NCBI GenBank assembly: GCA_045612305.1
Contig: JAZKYU010000025.1
Location: 1-64,000 of the forward strand
From: HGM04593 sp045612305
GTDB taxonomy: Bacteria > Bacteroidota > Bacteroidia > Bacteroidales > Bacteroidaceae
Direction of reading: 5' to 3'
Length of the DNA: 64,000 nucleotides
Position numbers and translations under genes: made by a program. Below are positions 16,630 through 25,380 of this stretch, piece by piece (position 1 is the first letter of the stretch; every line of letters starts with the position of its first letter). The notes below the pieces were generated by a model that saw only the letters and a program-made list of their open reading frames with translations, was not told the origin of the DNA and ran no database searches.

Positions 16630-17246
16630 GCCCCGAAACGGGTTTTTACAAGGTTGTACAGGAACTCAACCGTGCCCTCAATACCAAGCAAAGAGGAGTT
16701 TATGCAGAGGTCGTAGCTTTGTGCTTCGCCCCAGTGCGTTGTAGCATAATAGTCGTGGTAAGAACGACGCTTTTTGTCGCCTTTTTCAATAATTTCGGCG
16801 GCTCTCACCTCGTCTACCATCTCTTTTTGTGCTATGCGGCGTGTGCGCTCTTCCTTGTCGGCGGTGATGAAAATGCTCAACACATCGGGGGTGTCGCGCA
16901 GTACATACTCGGCACAACGGCCTATAATTATGCAAGACTCCTTTTCGGCTATCTTGCGTATGGCCTCGCTCTGTATGAGGAAGAGCTGGTCGCTCTCCAT
17001 GCAGCTACTGCCAGGCATGAAACCCGACAGTGAGCCGTGTATGCTGAAGAACCCCCCAAAAAGGCTATTTGTGCCCTTTTCATCGGCACTTTCGAAAACA
17101 GTGGCGTCGAGGCCGCTCTCTCTTGCTGCAACCTCGAGAAGCTTCTTGTCGTAAACGGGAATATTAAGGCGGGCAGATAGTCTTTCGGCAATTTCTTTGC
17201 CGCCGCTTCCAAGCTGTCGGCCGATGGAGATGACATATTTTTTCAT
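16626..17246 (-). CDS. Cytidylate kinase-like family protein
   Basis: 206 aa. N-terminal P-loop in ISIGRQLGSGGKEIAERLS, followed by the kinase-like core with DKKLLEVAARESGL, a lid-like arginine-rich part (ADKEERTRRIAQKE) and a short C-terminal helix. The family (AAA_26/cytidylate_kin2) resembles CMP kinase, but members usually coexist with a true Cmk and their substrate is not established. It lies in the minus-strand operon between the MATE and yfcE genes. Confidence 0.82.
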   Translation of the reverse strand: MKKYVISIGRQLGSGGKEIAERLSARLNIPVYDKKLLEVAARESGLDATVFESADEKGTNSLFGGFFSIHGSLSGFMPGSSCMESDQLFLIQSEAIRKIAEKESCIIIGRCAEYVLRDTPDVLSIFITADKEERTRRIAQKEMVDEVRAAEIIEKGDKKRRSYHDYYATTHWGEAQSYDLCINSSLLGIEGTVEFLYNLVKTRFGA

Positions 17247-17293
17247 AAAAAGCTGGTTTTTGCGGTTAGTATAAGTTTTTGCACTGCGGTGGT

Positions 17294-18652
17294 CTATTTG
17301 TCGCTCTCTCTAAAGTGAATTTTCAGGGTTATTATAGTGAGTGTGGCTGCTATAAAATCGGATATAGGCATGCTGAACCACACGCCGTTTTCCCCGTAGA
17401 AAAGGGGCAAAATGAGCAAAAGCGGTATAAGAAAGAGTATTTGGCGGGTGAGCGAGAGAAAAATAGACTTTTTAACCATACCTATGCTCTGGAAAAAGTT
17501 TGTTGTCACCATCTGGAAACCTATTAAAGGCATCATAATAGACATTATTCTCATAGCTTTTGAGGCTCCGGCGATGAGTGTGGTGTCGGTGGTGAAGGCG
17601 CGGGCTATGAGCTCGGGTATAAACTCATTGAGCAAGAAGCCTATAATCGTAACTATACTTGCGCATATGCAGGTTAGCTTGAACACCTTGCTCACGCGTT
17701 GCTGTTGTTTTGCACCAAAGTTGTAACCCACGATGGGCTGCATACCTTGTGTTAGTCCCAGCACAATCATCACAAAGATGAAAGCGACGCGGTTGGCTAT
17801 ACCATAGGAGGCGATGGCTATGTCGCCGTCGGCTCCGTAGCTACGCAGTCCTTTATTCACAATTATAACCACAAGGCAAGCTGCGGCGTTTATGAAGAAG
17901 GGTGACATACCTATACTGAGTATCGATTTTACAATATCTGCCCTCGGTTTGTAAATTCCGCGTTGTAGATGTAGCAGTTCGTCGGGGTTGCTCAAAAGGC
18001 GCATTTGCCACACAAGTGTTGTGCACTGCGCGATGATGGTTGCAAGCGCGGCGCCTGTTATGCCCCACCCGAAAACGTAGATGAAGATGGGGGTGAGTAT
18101 TATGTTGTTTATGACGGTTATTATGGTTGCTGTCATTGCTTGACGCGGGTGCCCCGCTGCTCTTAAAGCAGCGTTTATACCAAAATACAGGTGTGTTACT
18201 ATGTTACCCAAGAGGATAACCACCATATAGTCTCGTGCATAGGGTAGGGTGGCATCGCTTGCTCCGAAGAAGAACAGAATATCGTCGAGAAAGAGCAACG
18301 ATGCTATGGCAAAAAGTGAGCCCACAATTATATTGAGCGTTACGATGTTGCCCAAAATGAGCTTTGCCGATGTGTAGTCGCGCTGCCCAAGCTTCACCGA
18401 CAGTTGTGTGGCTCCACCAAGGCCCACCATCGCTCCAAACGCTGCCGAAAGGTTCATAAACGGGAAGGTTGTTGCAAGTCCCGATATTGCCAGCGCGCCC
18501 ACACCTTGCCCTATGAAGACGCTATCTATCATATTGTAGAGCGAGGCTGCCGTTTGGGCAATAATAGCCGGTATGGCATACTGCGCAAGTAGTTTGCTTA
18601 TCTTTTCTGTTCCAAGTTCTGTGGGAACTTTTTTCTTTGTCGAGCCGTCCAT
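17294..18652 (-). CDS. MATE-family multidrug/Na+ antiporter
   Basis: 452 aa, about twelve transmembrane helices in two homologous halves. The N-terminal block QTAASLYNMIDSVFIGQGVGALAISGLA is characteristic of the MATE branch of MOP exporters. It probably exports cationic compounds using Na+ or H+. It starts divergently from mnmA and leads the operon with the kinase-like and yfcE genes. Substrates cannot be told from sequence. Confidence 0.9.
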   Translation of the reverse strand: MDGSTKKKVPTELGTEKISKLLAQYAIPAIIAQTAASLYNMIDSVFIGQGVGALAISGLATTFPFMNLSAAFGAMVGLGGATQLSVKLGQRDYTSAKLILGNIVTLNIIVGSLFAIASLLFLDDILFFFGASDATLPYARDYMVVILLGNIVTHLYFGINAALRAAGHPRQAMTATIITVINNIILTPIFIYVFGWGITGAALATIIAQCTTLVWQMRLLSNPDELLHLQRGIYKPRADIVKSILSIGMSPFFINAAACLVVIIVNKGLRSYGADGDIAIASYGIANRVAFIFVMIVLGLTQGMQPIVGYNFGAKQQQRVSKVFKLTCICASIVTIIGFLLNEFIPELIARAFTTDTTLIAGASKAMRIMSIMMPLIGFQMVTTNFFQSIGMVKKSIFLSLTRQILFLIPLLLILPLFYGENGVWFSMPISDFIAATLTIITLKIHFRESDK

Positions 18653-18679
18653 CGTTTGTTCGGGTTTTGTAACAAATTA

Positions 18680-18724
18680 TTGAATATCTGCATAAAAGTT
18701 GTACCTTTGAGCTGGTGCTCGAAG
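18680..18724 (+). promoter_or_regulatory. Upstream mnmA promoter with overlapping inverted repeat
   Basis: TTG (18680-18682), 19 bases, then TACCTTTG (18702-18709). The inverted repeat CTTTGAGC (18705-18712), loop TGGT, GCTCGAAG (18717-18724) has 8-bp arms with one T/G mismatch and begins inside the -7 box. Confidence 0.65.
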
Positions 18725-18727
18725 ATT

Positions 18728-18805
18728 TATTGCACTTGCGGCGAAAAATATTAAAGCAAGCTTGATATTTCTCGTTCGTTTGTACATATCTTTGTCTTAA
18801 AGATA
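18728..18805 (+). promoter_or_regulatory. Second mnmA promoter, carried on a dispersed repeat unit
   Basis: TTG (18762-18764), 22 bases, TATCTTTG (18787-18794). The perfect inverted repeat TATCTTT (18787-18793), loop GTCTT, AAAGATA (18799-18805) includes the -7 box. The segment from about 18728 to 18795 is a diverged copy of the 85-bp unit repeated three times at 55690-55945, sharing the AAAGCAAGCTT and TCTCGTTCGTTTGT blocks. Confidence 0.65.
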
Positions 18806-18857
18806 CTTTATAGCGCAAAGTTATAAAATATCGGTGAATAATTAAAATGTTGATAAA

Positions 18858-19973
18858 ATGCTTTTGAGTGGATTGATGCAAAAAGATGAAACCTCGGCGG
18901 CCGGCAAGAGTGTGTTGGTGGGTATGAGCGGTGGTATAGACAGCACTGCGGTGTGCAGTATGCTGCTTGCGCAGGGCTACAAAGTTGTGGGGCTAACCCT
19001 TGTGACTTGTGACGCCTCGCTGAAAGCGGCTTCGGACGCGGCCGAGCTTGCAGAGCGTCTGTGCATCCCTCACTATGTTGCCGATGTGCGCGAGGAGTTT
19101 CGCGAGAAGGTTATGCAGCCTTTTATAGATGCTTATATGCGAGGCTACACTCCCAACCCCTGCGTTAATTGCAACCCCACAATAAAGTTTCGCGTGCTCG
19201 AAGAGTGGGCCGACAAGCTAGGTTGCGAGCACATAGCAACCGGCCACTATGTTAAGCTGAAAACCATCGATGAAAAGGTGTATATTTGTGCAGGTGACGA
19301 CGACGGTAAAGACCAGAGTTACTTTCTGTGGAGACTCACTCAACAACAACTGCGCAGGGTTATATTCCCCCTTGGTGACTGGGAAAAACGCGATGTTCTT
19401 GCCTATCTTAACGAACATAAACTAGAAAAAGCGGCCGACGATGGCGAAAGTATGGAAATATGCTTCATCCCTGGGGATTACAGGGAGTTCTTGCGTTCAA
19501 ATGTTCCTGATATTGATGCCCGCTTGGGCGGCGGCTCGTTTGTCGACAGCGAGGGGCGTGTGCTGGGCAAGCACGGCGGTTATCCATTTTACACGATAGG
19601 GCAGCGCAAGGGGCTCGGCATAGCACTTGGCTACCCCGCTTATGTGCTGAAGATAAATGCGGCAAAAAACACAGTGATGCTAGGTACGGAAGATATGCTG
19701 CAAACTACCTATATGCTTGTTGAAACACCCTCGTGGGTGGGTGATGTGCCGCCCGAAAATCTGCAGGTGAGGGTGCGCTATCGCAGCCGTCCTGTCCCCT
19801 GCTCGCAACCCGTAAAGGTGGCCGAGGGGCTCTATCTTGTGCGTTTCGACGAGGTTGTTTCGGCTGTGACACCTGGGCAGTCGGCTGTTTTTTATTGTGA
19901 TAACATTGTTGTGGGCGGTGCTTTTATAGCGTCGCAACGCGGTATAAATCAGTGGATTTATGAACGAGAATAA
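18858..19973 (+). CDS. mnmA: tRNA-specific 2-thiouridylase
   Basis: 371 aa. Activates U34 of tRNA-Glu, -Gln and -Lys with ATP and inserts sulfur. The PP-loop VGMSGGIDSTAVCSML binds ATP. The catalytic cysteine pair is present in NPCVNCNPTIKF and MEICFIPGDYREFL. The C-terminal beta domain is complete. The ATG at 18858 is used; a second at 18876 would remove six weakly conserved residues. It overlaps xseA by 14 bp, so the two are translationally coupled. Confidence 0.93.
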   Translation: MLLSGLMQKDETSAAGKSVLVGMSGGIDSTAVCSMLLAQGYKVVGLTLVTCDASLKAASDAAELAERLCIPHYVADVREEFREKVMQPFIDAYMRGYTPNPCVNCNPTIKFRVLEEWADKLGCEHIATGHYVKLKTIDEKVYICAGDDDGKDQSYFLWRLTQQQLRRVIFPLGDWEKRDVLAYLNEHKLEKAADDGESMEICFIPGDYREFLRSNVPDIDARLGGGSFVDSEGRVLGKHGGYPFYTIGQRKGLGIALGYPAYVLKINAAKNTVMLGTEDMLQTTYMLVETPSWVGDVPPENLQVRVRYRSRPVPCSQPVKVAEGLYLVRFDEVVSAVTPGQSAVFYCDNIVVGGAFIASQRGINQWIYERE

Positions 19974-21144
19974 CCCTTTATCTCTTTACTCCCTCAACAG
20001 CCTTGTACGCGAGAGTATAGCGCAGGGTATGCCTGCACCTTATTGGGTTGCGGCCGAGCTGAGCGAGGTGCGCGAGACACAGGCCGGTCACTGCTACATA
20101 GAGCTTGTGGAGCGCGACGAGGTTACGCAAGAGATGATGGCGAAGGCCCGAGGTACAATATGGGCGCGCATATATTCCTTGCTTAAACCCTACTTTCTGG
20201 AGCAGACGGGCGAACGCTTTTCTGCGGGGTTGAAGGTGCTTTTGAGGGTTAATGTCGTTTTTCACGAACTTTATGGCTTTTCGCTCGATGTGTGCGATAT
20301 AGAGCCGGCTTATACCCTGGGCGATATTGCGCGTCGCAAACAGATGATTTTAAAACGCTTGGAGAGCGAAGGTGTGCTAAACTTGAACAAGGAGCTTCCT
20401 TTCCCTGCGTTGCCGCAGAGGGTTGCTGTTATCTCCTCGTCTTATGCGGCGGGCTATGGAGATTTTTGCGACCAACTGCTGAACAACCCTTACGGCTATG
20501 TCTTTTACCCTCACCTTTTTGCTGCGCCTATGCAGGGTAACAAGGTTGAGGAGGGCGTGATAGCTGCGCTCAACAAAATTGCAGAAAATTTAGACTGTTG
20601 GGATGTAGTGGTTATTATCCGTGGCGGTGGTGCTACAAGCGACCTCTCTTGTTTCGATACATATGACCTTGCCAACAATTGTGCGCAGTTTCCCTTGCCT
20701 ATAATAACGGGTATAGGGCATCAACGCGACGATACTCTTGTGGATGCAGTGGCTCACACTCGTGTGAAGACACCCACAGCTGCGGCCGAGCTTCTTGTGC
20801 ACGCTGTAGCGGCGCAAAGTAGTGCCGTGGAGGCTTTGTGCGACAAACTCGTAGCTTTGTCGCGCGATGTTCTCGAAGAACAACGCCGCCGCCTGGTTGC
20901 GGCGGTGCAGCGTCTGCCGGTGTGCACGGCGCTTTATATGCAGGAGCAGCGTCATAGGCTCGATTTGTGGAGCCAAGCAGCGGCGGCAGCATCGCCCGAG
21001 CGTGTGCTTGCTCTGGGTTATGGTATAGTGCGTGTGGGGGGCAAGCTTGTGCGCTCCCTCGACGATGTGAAGGAGGGCGAGCTTGTGGTTACAACCCTTG
21101 CCGACGGCAGCTTCACAAGTGTTGTGAAAGATAAAAAAGAGTAA
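19960..21144 (+). CDS. xseA: Exodeoxyribonuclease VII large subunit
   Basis: 394 aa. Catalytic subunit of the single-strand exonuclease ExoVII. An N-terminal OB-fold (about 5-110, including YWVAAELSEVRETQAGHCYIELVE type strands), a catalytic core with GGGATSDLSCFD and GIGHQRDDTLVDAVAH, a coiled-coil section (about 280-340) that binds XseB, and a short C-terminal beta segment. It is a little shorter than the E. coli enzyme, as is usual in Bacteroidetes. xseB follows 3 bp later. Confidence 0.94.
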   Translation: MNENNPLSLYSLNSLVRESIAQGMPAPYWVAAELSEVRETQAGHCYIELVERDEVTQEMMAKARGTIWARIYSLLKPYFLEQTGERFSAGLKVLLRVNVVFHELYGFSLDVCDIEPAYTLGDIARRKQMILKRLESEGVLNLNKELPFPALPQRVAVISSSYAAGYGDFCDQLLNNPYGYVFYPHLFAAPMQGNKVEEGVIAALNKIAENLDCWDVVVIIRGGGATSDLSCFDTYDLANNCAQFPLPIITGIGHQRDDTLVDAVAHTRVKTPTAAAELLVHAVAAQSSAVEALCDKLVALSRDVLEEQRRRLVAAVQRLPVCTALYMQEQRHRLDLWSQAAAAASPERVLALGYGIVRVGGKLVRSLDDVKEGELVVTTLADGSFTSVVKDKKE

Positions 21145-21147
21145 TAT

Positions 21148-21369
21148 ATGAGTAAAAAAGTTACGATGAATTATGCTCTCGCGGTAGAGCGCCTCGAGGA
21201 AATTATGACCGAAATTCAGGGTGGTGCAGTCGATGTCGACAAGCTCTCTGTTGTGCTTAAAGAGGCCGACGAACTGATAAAGTTTTGCAGGACAAAACTC
21301 TACGAAGTAGACGAGGAGGTGCAGGCTGTGCTCAAGGGTATAAGCGACGATGCTTCGCGTGTGGGGTAA
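21148..21369 (+). CDS. xseB: Exodeoxyribonuclease VII small subunit
   Basis: 73 aa, the expected size. The family signature YALAVERLEEIMTEIQGGAVDVDKLSVVLKEADEL is recognisable as two helices (residues 7-60). It coats the coiled coil of XseA. It ends the mnmA-xseA-xseB operon. Confidence 0.92.
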   Translation: MSKKVTMNYALAVERLEEIMTEIQGGAVDVDKLSVVLKEADELIKFCRTKLYEVDEEVQAVLKGISDDASRVG

Positions 21370-21408
21370 AAAAACGTTGCAGATAAATTGATTTTGAGTA
21401 AATATGAT

Positions 21409-21480
21409 TATCTTTGCGGTAATTTAGTTGCGATGTGTTGCAGCTAGGCTACCGCAAAGATTGTTTTGCGTGGCTTTTTT
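21409..21480 (+). promoter_or_regulatory. ilvE promoter and attenuator-like leader
   Basis: TATCTTTG (21409-21416) is a -7 box, with TTG at 21388-21390. A 10-bp perfect inverted repeat, CTTTGCGGTA (21412-21421) and TACCGCAAAG (21450-21459), encloses a second stem AGTTGC (21426-21431) / GCAGCT (21440-21445). The right arm of the outer repeat can pair instead with TTTGCGTGG (21465-21473, one bulged base), followed by T6 (21475-21480), a terminator-like hairpin between promoter and gene. A four-codon ORF, Met-Cys-Cys-Ser, lies at 21433-21447. The outer left arm may be partly upstream of the transcription start. Confidence 0.55.
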
Positions 21481-21512
21481 GTTGCAGAATGTAAAAAACA
21501 AAAAGATATAAT

Positions 21513-22535
21513 ATGAAAAATTTAGATTGGGCAAACATTGGTTTCGGTTACAGAAAAACCGACTACAATGTTCGTTGTTACTACCGCGACGGTGCGTGGG
21601 GAGAAATTGAGGTAAGTTCTACGGAGCATATAAATATGCATATGGCTGCAACTTGCTTGCACTATGGCCAGGAGGCGTTCGAGGGTTTGAAGGCTTTCCG
21701 TGGCAAGGATGGCAAGGTGAGAGTTTTCCGTCTCGAGGCCAACGCAGAGCGTTTGCAGAACACTTGCGATGGTATTCTTATGCCTCACGTGAGTGTGGAT
21801 CTCTTCCGCAAGATGGTTGCAAAAGTTGTGGAGCTTAACAAAGATTATATACCCCCTTACGAGAGCGGTGCATCGCTCTACATACGCCCCTTGCTCATAG
21901 GTACAAGCGCACAGGTAGGTGTGCACCCTGCATCGGAGTATCTGTTCATAATTTTTGTTACTCCTGTAGGCCCTTACTTCAAAGGTGGCTTCTCGACAAA
22001 CCCCTACGTCATTATCCGTGAGTACGACCGTTCGGCACCTCTTGGCACAGGTAAGTACAAGGTTGGTGGTAACTACGCAGCAAGCCTTCGTGCCAACAAA
22101 CTTGCTCACGACATGGGCTACTCTTGCGAGTTTTACCTCGATGCGAAAGAGAAAAAGTATATCGACGAGTGTGGCGCGGCCAACTTCATAGGTATAAAAG
22201 ACAACACATACGTTACACCGCTTTCAACATCAATCCTGCCCTCTATAACAAACCGCAGCCTTCAGCAGCTTGCAAAAGATATGGGCATGAAGGTGGAGAT
22301 ACGCCCCATCCCCGAGGATGAGCTACCTACATTTGAGGAGGCTGGTGCTTGCGGTACAGCGGCGGTTATATCGCCCATCGAGCGCATCGACGACCTTGAG
22401 ACCGGTAAATCTTATGTTTTTGCAAAAGACGGCAAGCCCGGCCCTGTTTGCACAAAACTATACAACAAATTGCGTGCTATACAGTATGGCGACGAGCCCG
22501 ATACTTATGGCTGGGTAACCGTGCTCGATATTTAA
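21513..22535 (+). CDS. ilvE: Branched-chain amino acid aminotransferase
   Basis: 340 aa, fold-type IV PLP aminotransferase. Last step of isoleucine, leucine and valine synthesis. The PLP lysine is in GTGKYKVGGNYAASL; EAFEGLKAFRG, YIRPLLIG and CGAANFIGI are the expected active-site and phosphate-binding blocks. Length matches the BCAT2-like form common in Bacteroidetes. It stands behind its own promoter and a terminator-like leader, suggesting regulation by attenuation. No other ilv/leu genes adjoin it. Confidence 0.94.
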   Translation: MKNLDWANIGFGYRKTDYNVRCYYRDGAWGEIEVSSTEHINMHMAATCLHYGQEAFEGLKAFRGKDGKVRVFRLEANAERLQNTCDGILMPHVSVDLFRKMVAKVVELNKDYIPPYESGASLYIRPLLIGTSAQVGVHPASEYLFIIFVTPVGPYFKGGFSTNPYVIIREYDRSAPLGTGKYKVGGNYAASLRANKLAHDMGYSCEFYLDAKEKKYIDECGAANFIGIKDNTYVTPLSTSILPSITNRSLQQLAKDMGMKVEIRPIPEDELPTFEEAGACGTAAVISPIERIDDLETGKSYVFAKDGKPGPVCTKLYNKLRAIQYGDEPDTYGWVTVLDI

Positions 22536-22548
22536 AAAAGGTTGTGCG

Positions 22549-23157
22549 ATGAAAAGTTTTAAATCTTATAGAGATGCCGGCTGGGCACAACTCGACGGTA
22601 ATTGGGGGTTGTCTGTTGTTTTTACTCTTGTCTATATGCTGGTTGTTATAGCTCTTTCCGGCTTGGAAAGTTGTATATGGAAAGGCTCGATAATAACCAC
22701 TATCCTTGTGATACCCTTGGCCTACTCTTATAACATAGCTTTCCTTGATAAGAAACGCACGGGTGAGGCTTTGTGCATTGAAAAACTTTTTGTAGGCTAC
22801 AAGGATTTTCTGCGCATAGCAGGTACAGGCTTGCTGATGTATATTTATGTGTTTTTGTGGGCATTGCTTCTTGTGATTCCCGGCATAATAAAGCAAATAT
22901 CCTATTCGCAAACATGTTATATACTCAAGGATAACCCCGAAATATCCTTTAATGCCGCCATCGAGCGCAGTATGGCAATGATGAAGGGACATAAATGGGA
23001 ATATTTCTGTCTTGTTCTTTCTTTTATTGGTTGGATTTTGCTAGAAATCATTACTCTTGGTATAGCTGCGCTTTGGGTAACTCCTTATATGAGTGCAACA
23101 TTCGCCGGCTATTACGAAGACCTGAAAACAGAGTTTGAACAAATAAAAAAGCAATAG
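22549..23157 (+). CDS. DUF975-family membrane protein
   Basis: 202 aa with four to five hydrophobic helices (near 24-44, 47-70, 95-118, 148-172, 175-190). The block ISYSQTCYILKDNPEISFNAAIERSMAMMKGHKWEYF is the DUF975 signature: membrane region, then a conserved Asn-Pro and an AI..S..MM.G.K motif. Function unknown; related to integral membrane proteins of Firmicutes and Bacteroidetes. It follows ilvE by 13 bp. Confidence 0.8.
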   Translation: MKSFKSYRDAGWAQLDGNWGLSVVFTLVYMLVVIALSGLESCIWKGSIITTILVIPLAYSYNIAFLDKKRTGEALCIEKLFVGYKDFLRIAGTGLLMYIYVFLWALLLVIPGIIKQISYSQTCYILKDNPEISFNAAIERSMAMMKGHKWEYFCLVLSFIGWILLEIITLGIAALWVTPYMSATFAGYYEDLKTEFEQIKKQ

Positions 23158-23167
23158 CATAGACTTT

Positions 23168-23926
23168 ATGGGAAAAGGAAAGTTGAAGAAATTTGCCGAT
23201 ATGGCACAATACCCCAACGTTATAGAGCATCACTTTTCTATAGGTGATGCCCGTCCTTTTGAGATGAAGGGGCGATGGGGCGAGGATTTTTTCAAGAACA
23301 ACAACCCTATAGTGCTTGAGCTTGGGTGTGGCAGAGGTGAATATACTGTAGCCCTCGCCCGCAAATTCCCCGACAAAAACTTTATAGGTGTAGATATAAA
23401 AGGTGCGCGTATGTGGACCGGTGCTACAGATGCTTTGCAGAATAATCTCACAAATGTAGGCTTCTTACGCACTACTATAGAGATTATAGATCACTTTTTT
23501 GCGGCAGGCGAGGTGAGCGAGATATGGATTACGTTCCCCGACCCCCAGATGAAAAAGTATACAAAAAGGCTTACATCATCGCTCTTTTTGCAGCGCTATG
23601 CAAAGATTCTTGCCCCCGATGCAACGGTGCACCTGAAGACCGACAGTAATTTTATGTTCACCTACACAAAATATGTAACCGAGGTGAATAACTTGCCGGT
23701 GTGCACCTGTATAGATGATGTATATGCACAGGAAGAGGTGGGCGACATATTATCGATACGCACATACTACGAGTCGCAGTGGCTTGAGCGTGGCCTCACC
23801 ATAAAATATATCTCTTTTGGGCTCGATGGCAAGGGTGCTTTCGAGGAGCCCAACGTGGAGATAGAGCTCGACGAGTATCGCAGCTACAACCGCAGCAAGC
23901 GTAGCGGTTTGCAAACAAGTAAATAA
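23168..23926 (+). CDS. trmB: tRNA (guanine-N7-)-methyltransferase
   Basis: 252 aa. Methylates G46 in the variable loop of tRNA using S-adenosylmethionine. The SAM-binding VLELGCGRGEYTVALA and the catalytic ITFPDPQMKKYTKRL block (usual PDPW..KRH) are present, together with HLKTDSNFMFTYT. The Bacteroidetes version has a short N-terminal extension (MGKGKLKKFADMAQYPNV). It is in the same orientation as DUF975, 10 bp away. Confidence 0.93.
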   Translation: MGKGKLKKFADMAQYPNVIEHHFSIGDARPFEMKGRWGEDFFKNNNPIVLELGCGRGEYTVALARKFPDKNFIGVDIKGARMWTGATDALQNNLTNVGFLRTTIEIIDHFFAAGEVSEIWITFPDPQMKKYTKRLTSSLFLQRYAKILAPDATVHLKTDSNFMFTYTKYVTEVNNLPVCTCIDDVYAQEEVGDILSIRTYYESQWLERGLTIKYISFGLDGKGAFEEPNVEIELDEYRSYNRSKRSGLQTSK

Positions 23927-23945
23927 AAACTATACATAAAATATT

Positions 23946-24248
23946 ATGCTTAAACACATTGTTATGTGGCGCTTTGTTGAGGGCGCGCAGGGAAAAAGCC
24001 GCGTGGAGCACGCGCAGTGGATGAAAGAGCACCTCGAGGCTCTCGTGGGTGTGGTGCCCGAGATACGTTCTATGGAGGTGGGCGTGAATGTGGCCCCCAG
24101 CCCTTCGGCTTACGATGCGGTGCTTATATCTACCTTCGACGATAAAGAGGCGCTCGACCGCTACAAGGTGCACCCTGCACACAAAGCTGTTGCTGCTTAT
24201 TGTAAGGAGGTGCGCGAGTTGCGTGCCGATGTGGATTACGAAATATAA
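23946..24248 (+). CDS. Dabb-domain (stress-responsive A/B barrel) protein
   Basis: 100 aa, a single dimeric alpha-beta barrel: starts MLKHIVMWRFVEGAQG with the characteristic HIVMWR strand, and ends with VHPAHKAVAAYCKEV, the conserved HP.H...A helix. Family members include plant stress proteins and small bacterial enzymes; the bacterial role is mostly unknown. It sits between trmB and mrp with spacings of 19 and 6 bp. Confidence 0.85.
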   Translation: MLKHIVMWRFVEGAQGKSRVEHAQWMKEHLEALVGVVPEIRSMEVGVNVAPSPSAYDAVLISTFDDKEALDRYKVHPAHKAVAAYCKEVRELRADVDYEI

Positions 24249-24254
24249 TAAATT

Positions 24255-25361
24255 ATGGCATTATACCCCAAACTTATACTCGACGCACTTACAAAAGTGC
24301 GCTACCCTGGCAGTGGTAAAAACCTTGTAGAGGCCGAGATGGTCGACGACAACATACGCATAGAGGGTAACAAGGTCTCTTTCTCGCTCATATTCGACAA
24401 GCCTACAGATCCTTTTATACGTTCTGTGGTAAAGTCGGCCGAAACGGCCATACTCACATATGTGGGCAAGGATGTGGATATTGTGGGCAACATTACAGTG
24501 GTGTCGCGTCAGGCGGCGCGCCCCGAGGTGGGCAAGTTCCTTCCCCAGGTGAAGAACGTTATAGCTGTGTCGTCGGGCAAGGGCGGTGTGGGAAAATCTA
24601 CCGTGTCGGCCAACTTGGCGATAGCGCTTGCACGCTTGGGCTATAAAGTAGGTCTTCTCGATGCCGATATATTTGGCCCCTCTATACCCAAGATGTTCAG
24701 CGTGGAGGACGCCCGCCCCTACAGCGAGCACATCGATGGTCGCGACCTTATACAACCCATTGAGAAGTATGGTGTTAAGATTCTTTCTATAGGCTTTTTT
24801 GTAGACCCTGAGCAGGCTATCTTATGGCGCGGAAGCATGGCGAGCAACGCTTTGAAACAGCTTATTGCCGACGCAAATTGGGGAGAACTCGACTATTTCC
24901 TCATCGACCTCCCTCCCGGCACGAGCGATATACACCTTACTATAGTTCAGTGCCTTGCGCTCACAGGTGCCGTGGTGGTTACAACACCGCAGGAGGTGTC
25001 GCTTGCAGCAGCTGTTAAGGGTATAAATATGTTTATAAACGAAAAGGTGGGTGTGCCCATCTTGGGCGTGGTTGAGAATATGGCGTGGTTTACACCTGCC
25101 GAGCTGCCCAATAATAAATATTATATCTTCGGCAAGGAAGGTGGTAAACGTATGGCCGAGGCCTATAACGTGCCCCTCATAGGCCAGATACCTCTTGTTC
25201 AGAGTATCTGTGAGAGCGGCGATGCGGGTATACCCATCGCAATGCGCCAAGATACCCCCGACGGGCAAGCCTTTATGGAGGTTGCGGCTTCTTTGGTTGC
25301 AAAAACCGAAAAACGCAATAGTGAGCTACCCGGAACAAAGATTGTGGAGACCCGCGGATAG
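24255..25361 (+). CDS. mrp: Mrp/ApbC-type P-loop ATPase lacking the CxxC cluster motif
   Basis: 368 aa. N-terminal DUF59/MIP18 domain (about 1-85), then a ParA/MinD-like ATPase with deviant Walker A SSGKGGVGKST (about 110-120), FLIDLPPGTSD and PQEVSLAAAVKG. Relatives carry and transfer iron-sulfur clusters. Most have a CxxC that holds the cluster at the dimer interface; here that region reads ENMAWFTPAELPNNKYYIFG with no cysteine. This appears typical for Bacteroidales and implies a different or absent cluster-binding mode. A strong terminator follows. Confidence 0.9.
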   Translation: MALYPKLILDALTKVRYPGSGKNLVEAEMVDDNIRIEGNKVSFSLIFDKPTDPFIRSVVKSAETAILTYVGKDVDIVGNITVVSRQAARPEVGKFLPQVKNVIAVSSGKGGVGKSTVSANLAIALARLGYKVGLLDADIFGPSIPKMFSVEDARPYSEHIDGRDLIQPIEKYGVKILSIGFFVDPEQAILWRGSMASNALKQLIADANWGELDYFLIDLPPGTSDIHLTIVQCLALTGAVVVTTPQEVSLAAAVKGINMFINEKVGVPILGVVENMAWFTPAELPNNKYYIFGKEGGKRMAEAYNVPLIGQIPLVQSICESGDAGIPIAMRQDTPDGQAFMEVAASLVAKTEKRNSELPGTKIVETRG

Positions 25362-25380
25362 TTTTTATACATATATAATA

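Noticed and set aside
21433..21447. ilvE leader peptide
   Set aside because: Met-Cys-Cys-Ser has no Ile, Leu or Val codons, so it does not fit classical attenuation by branched-chain amino acids.
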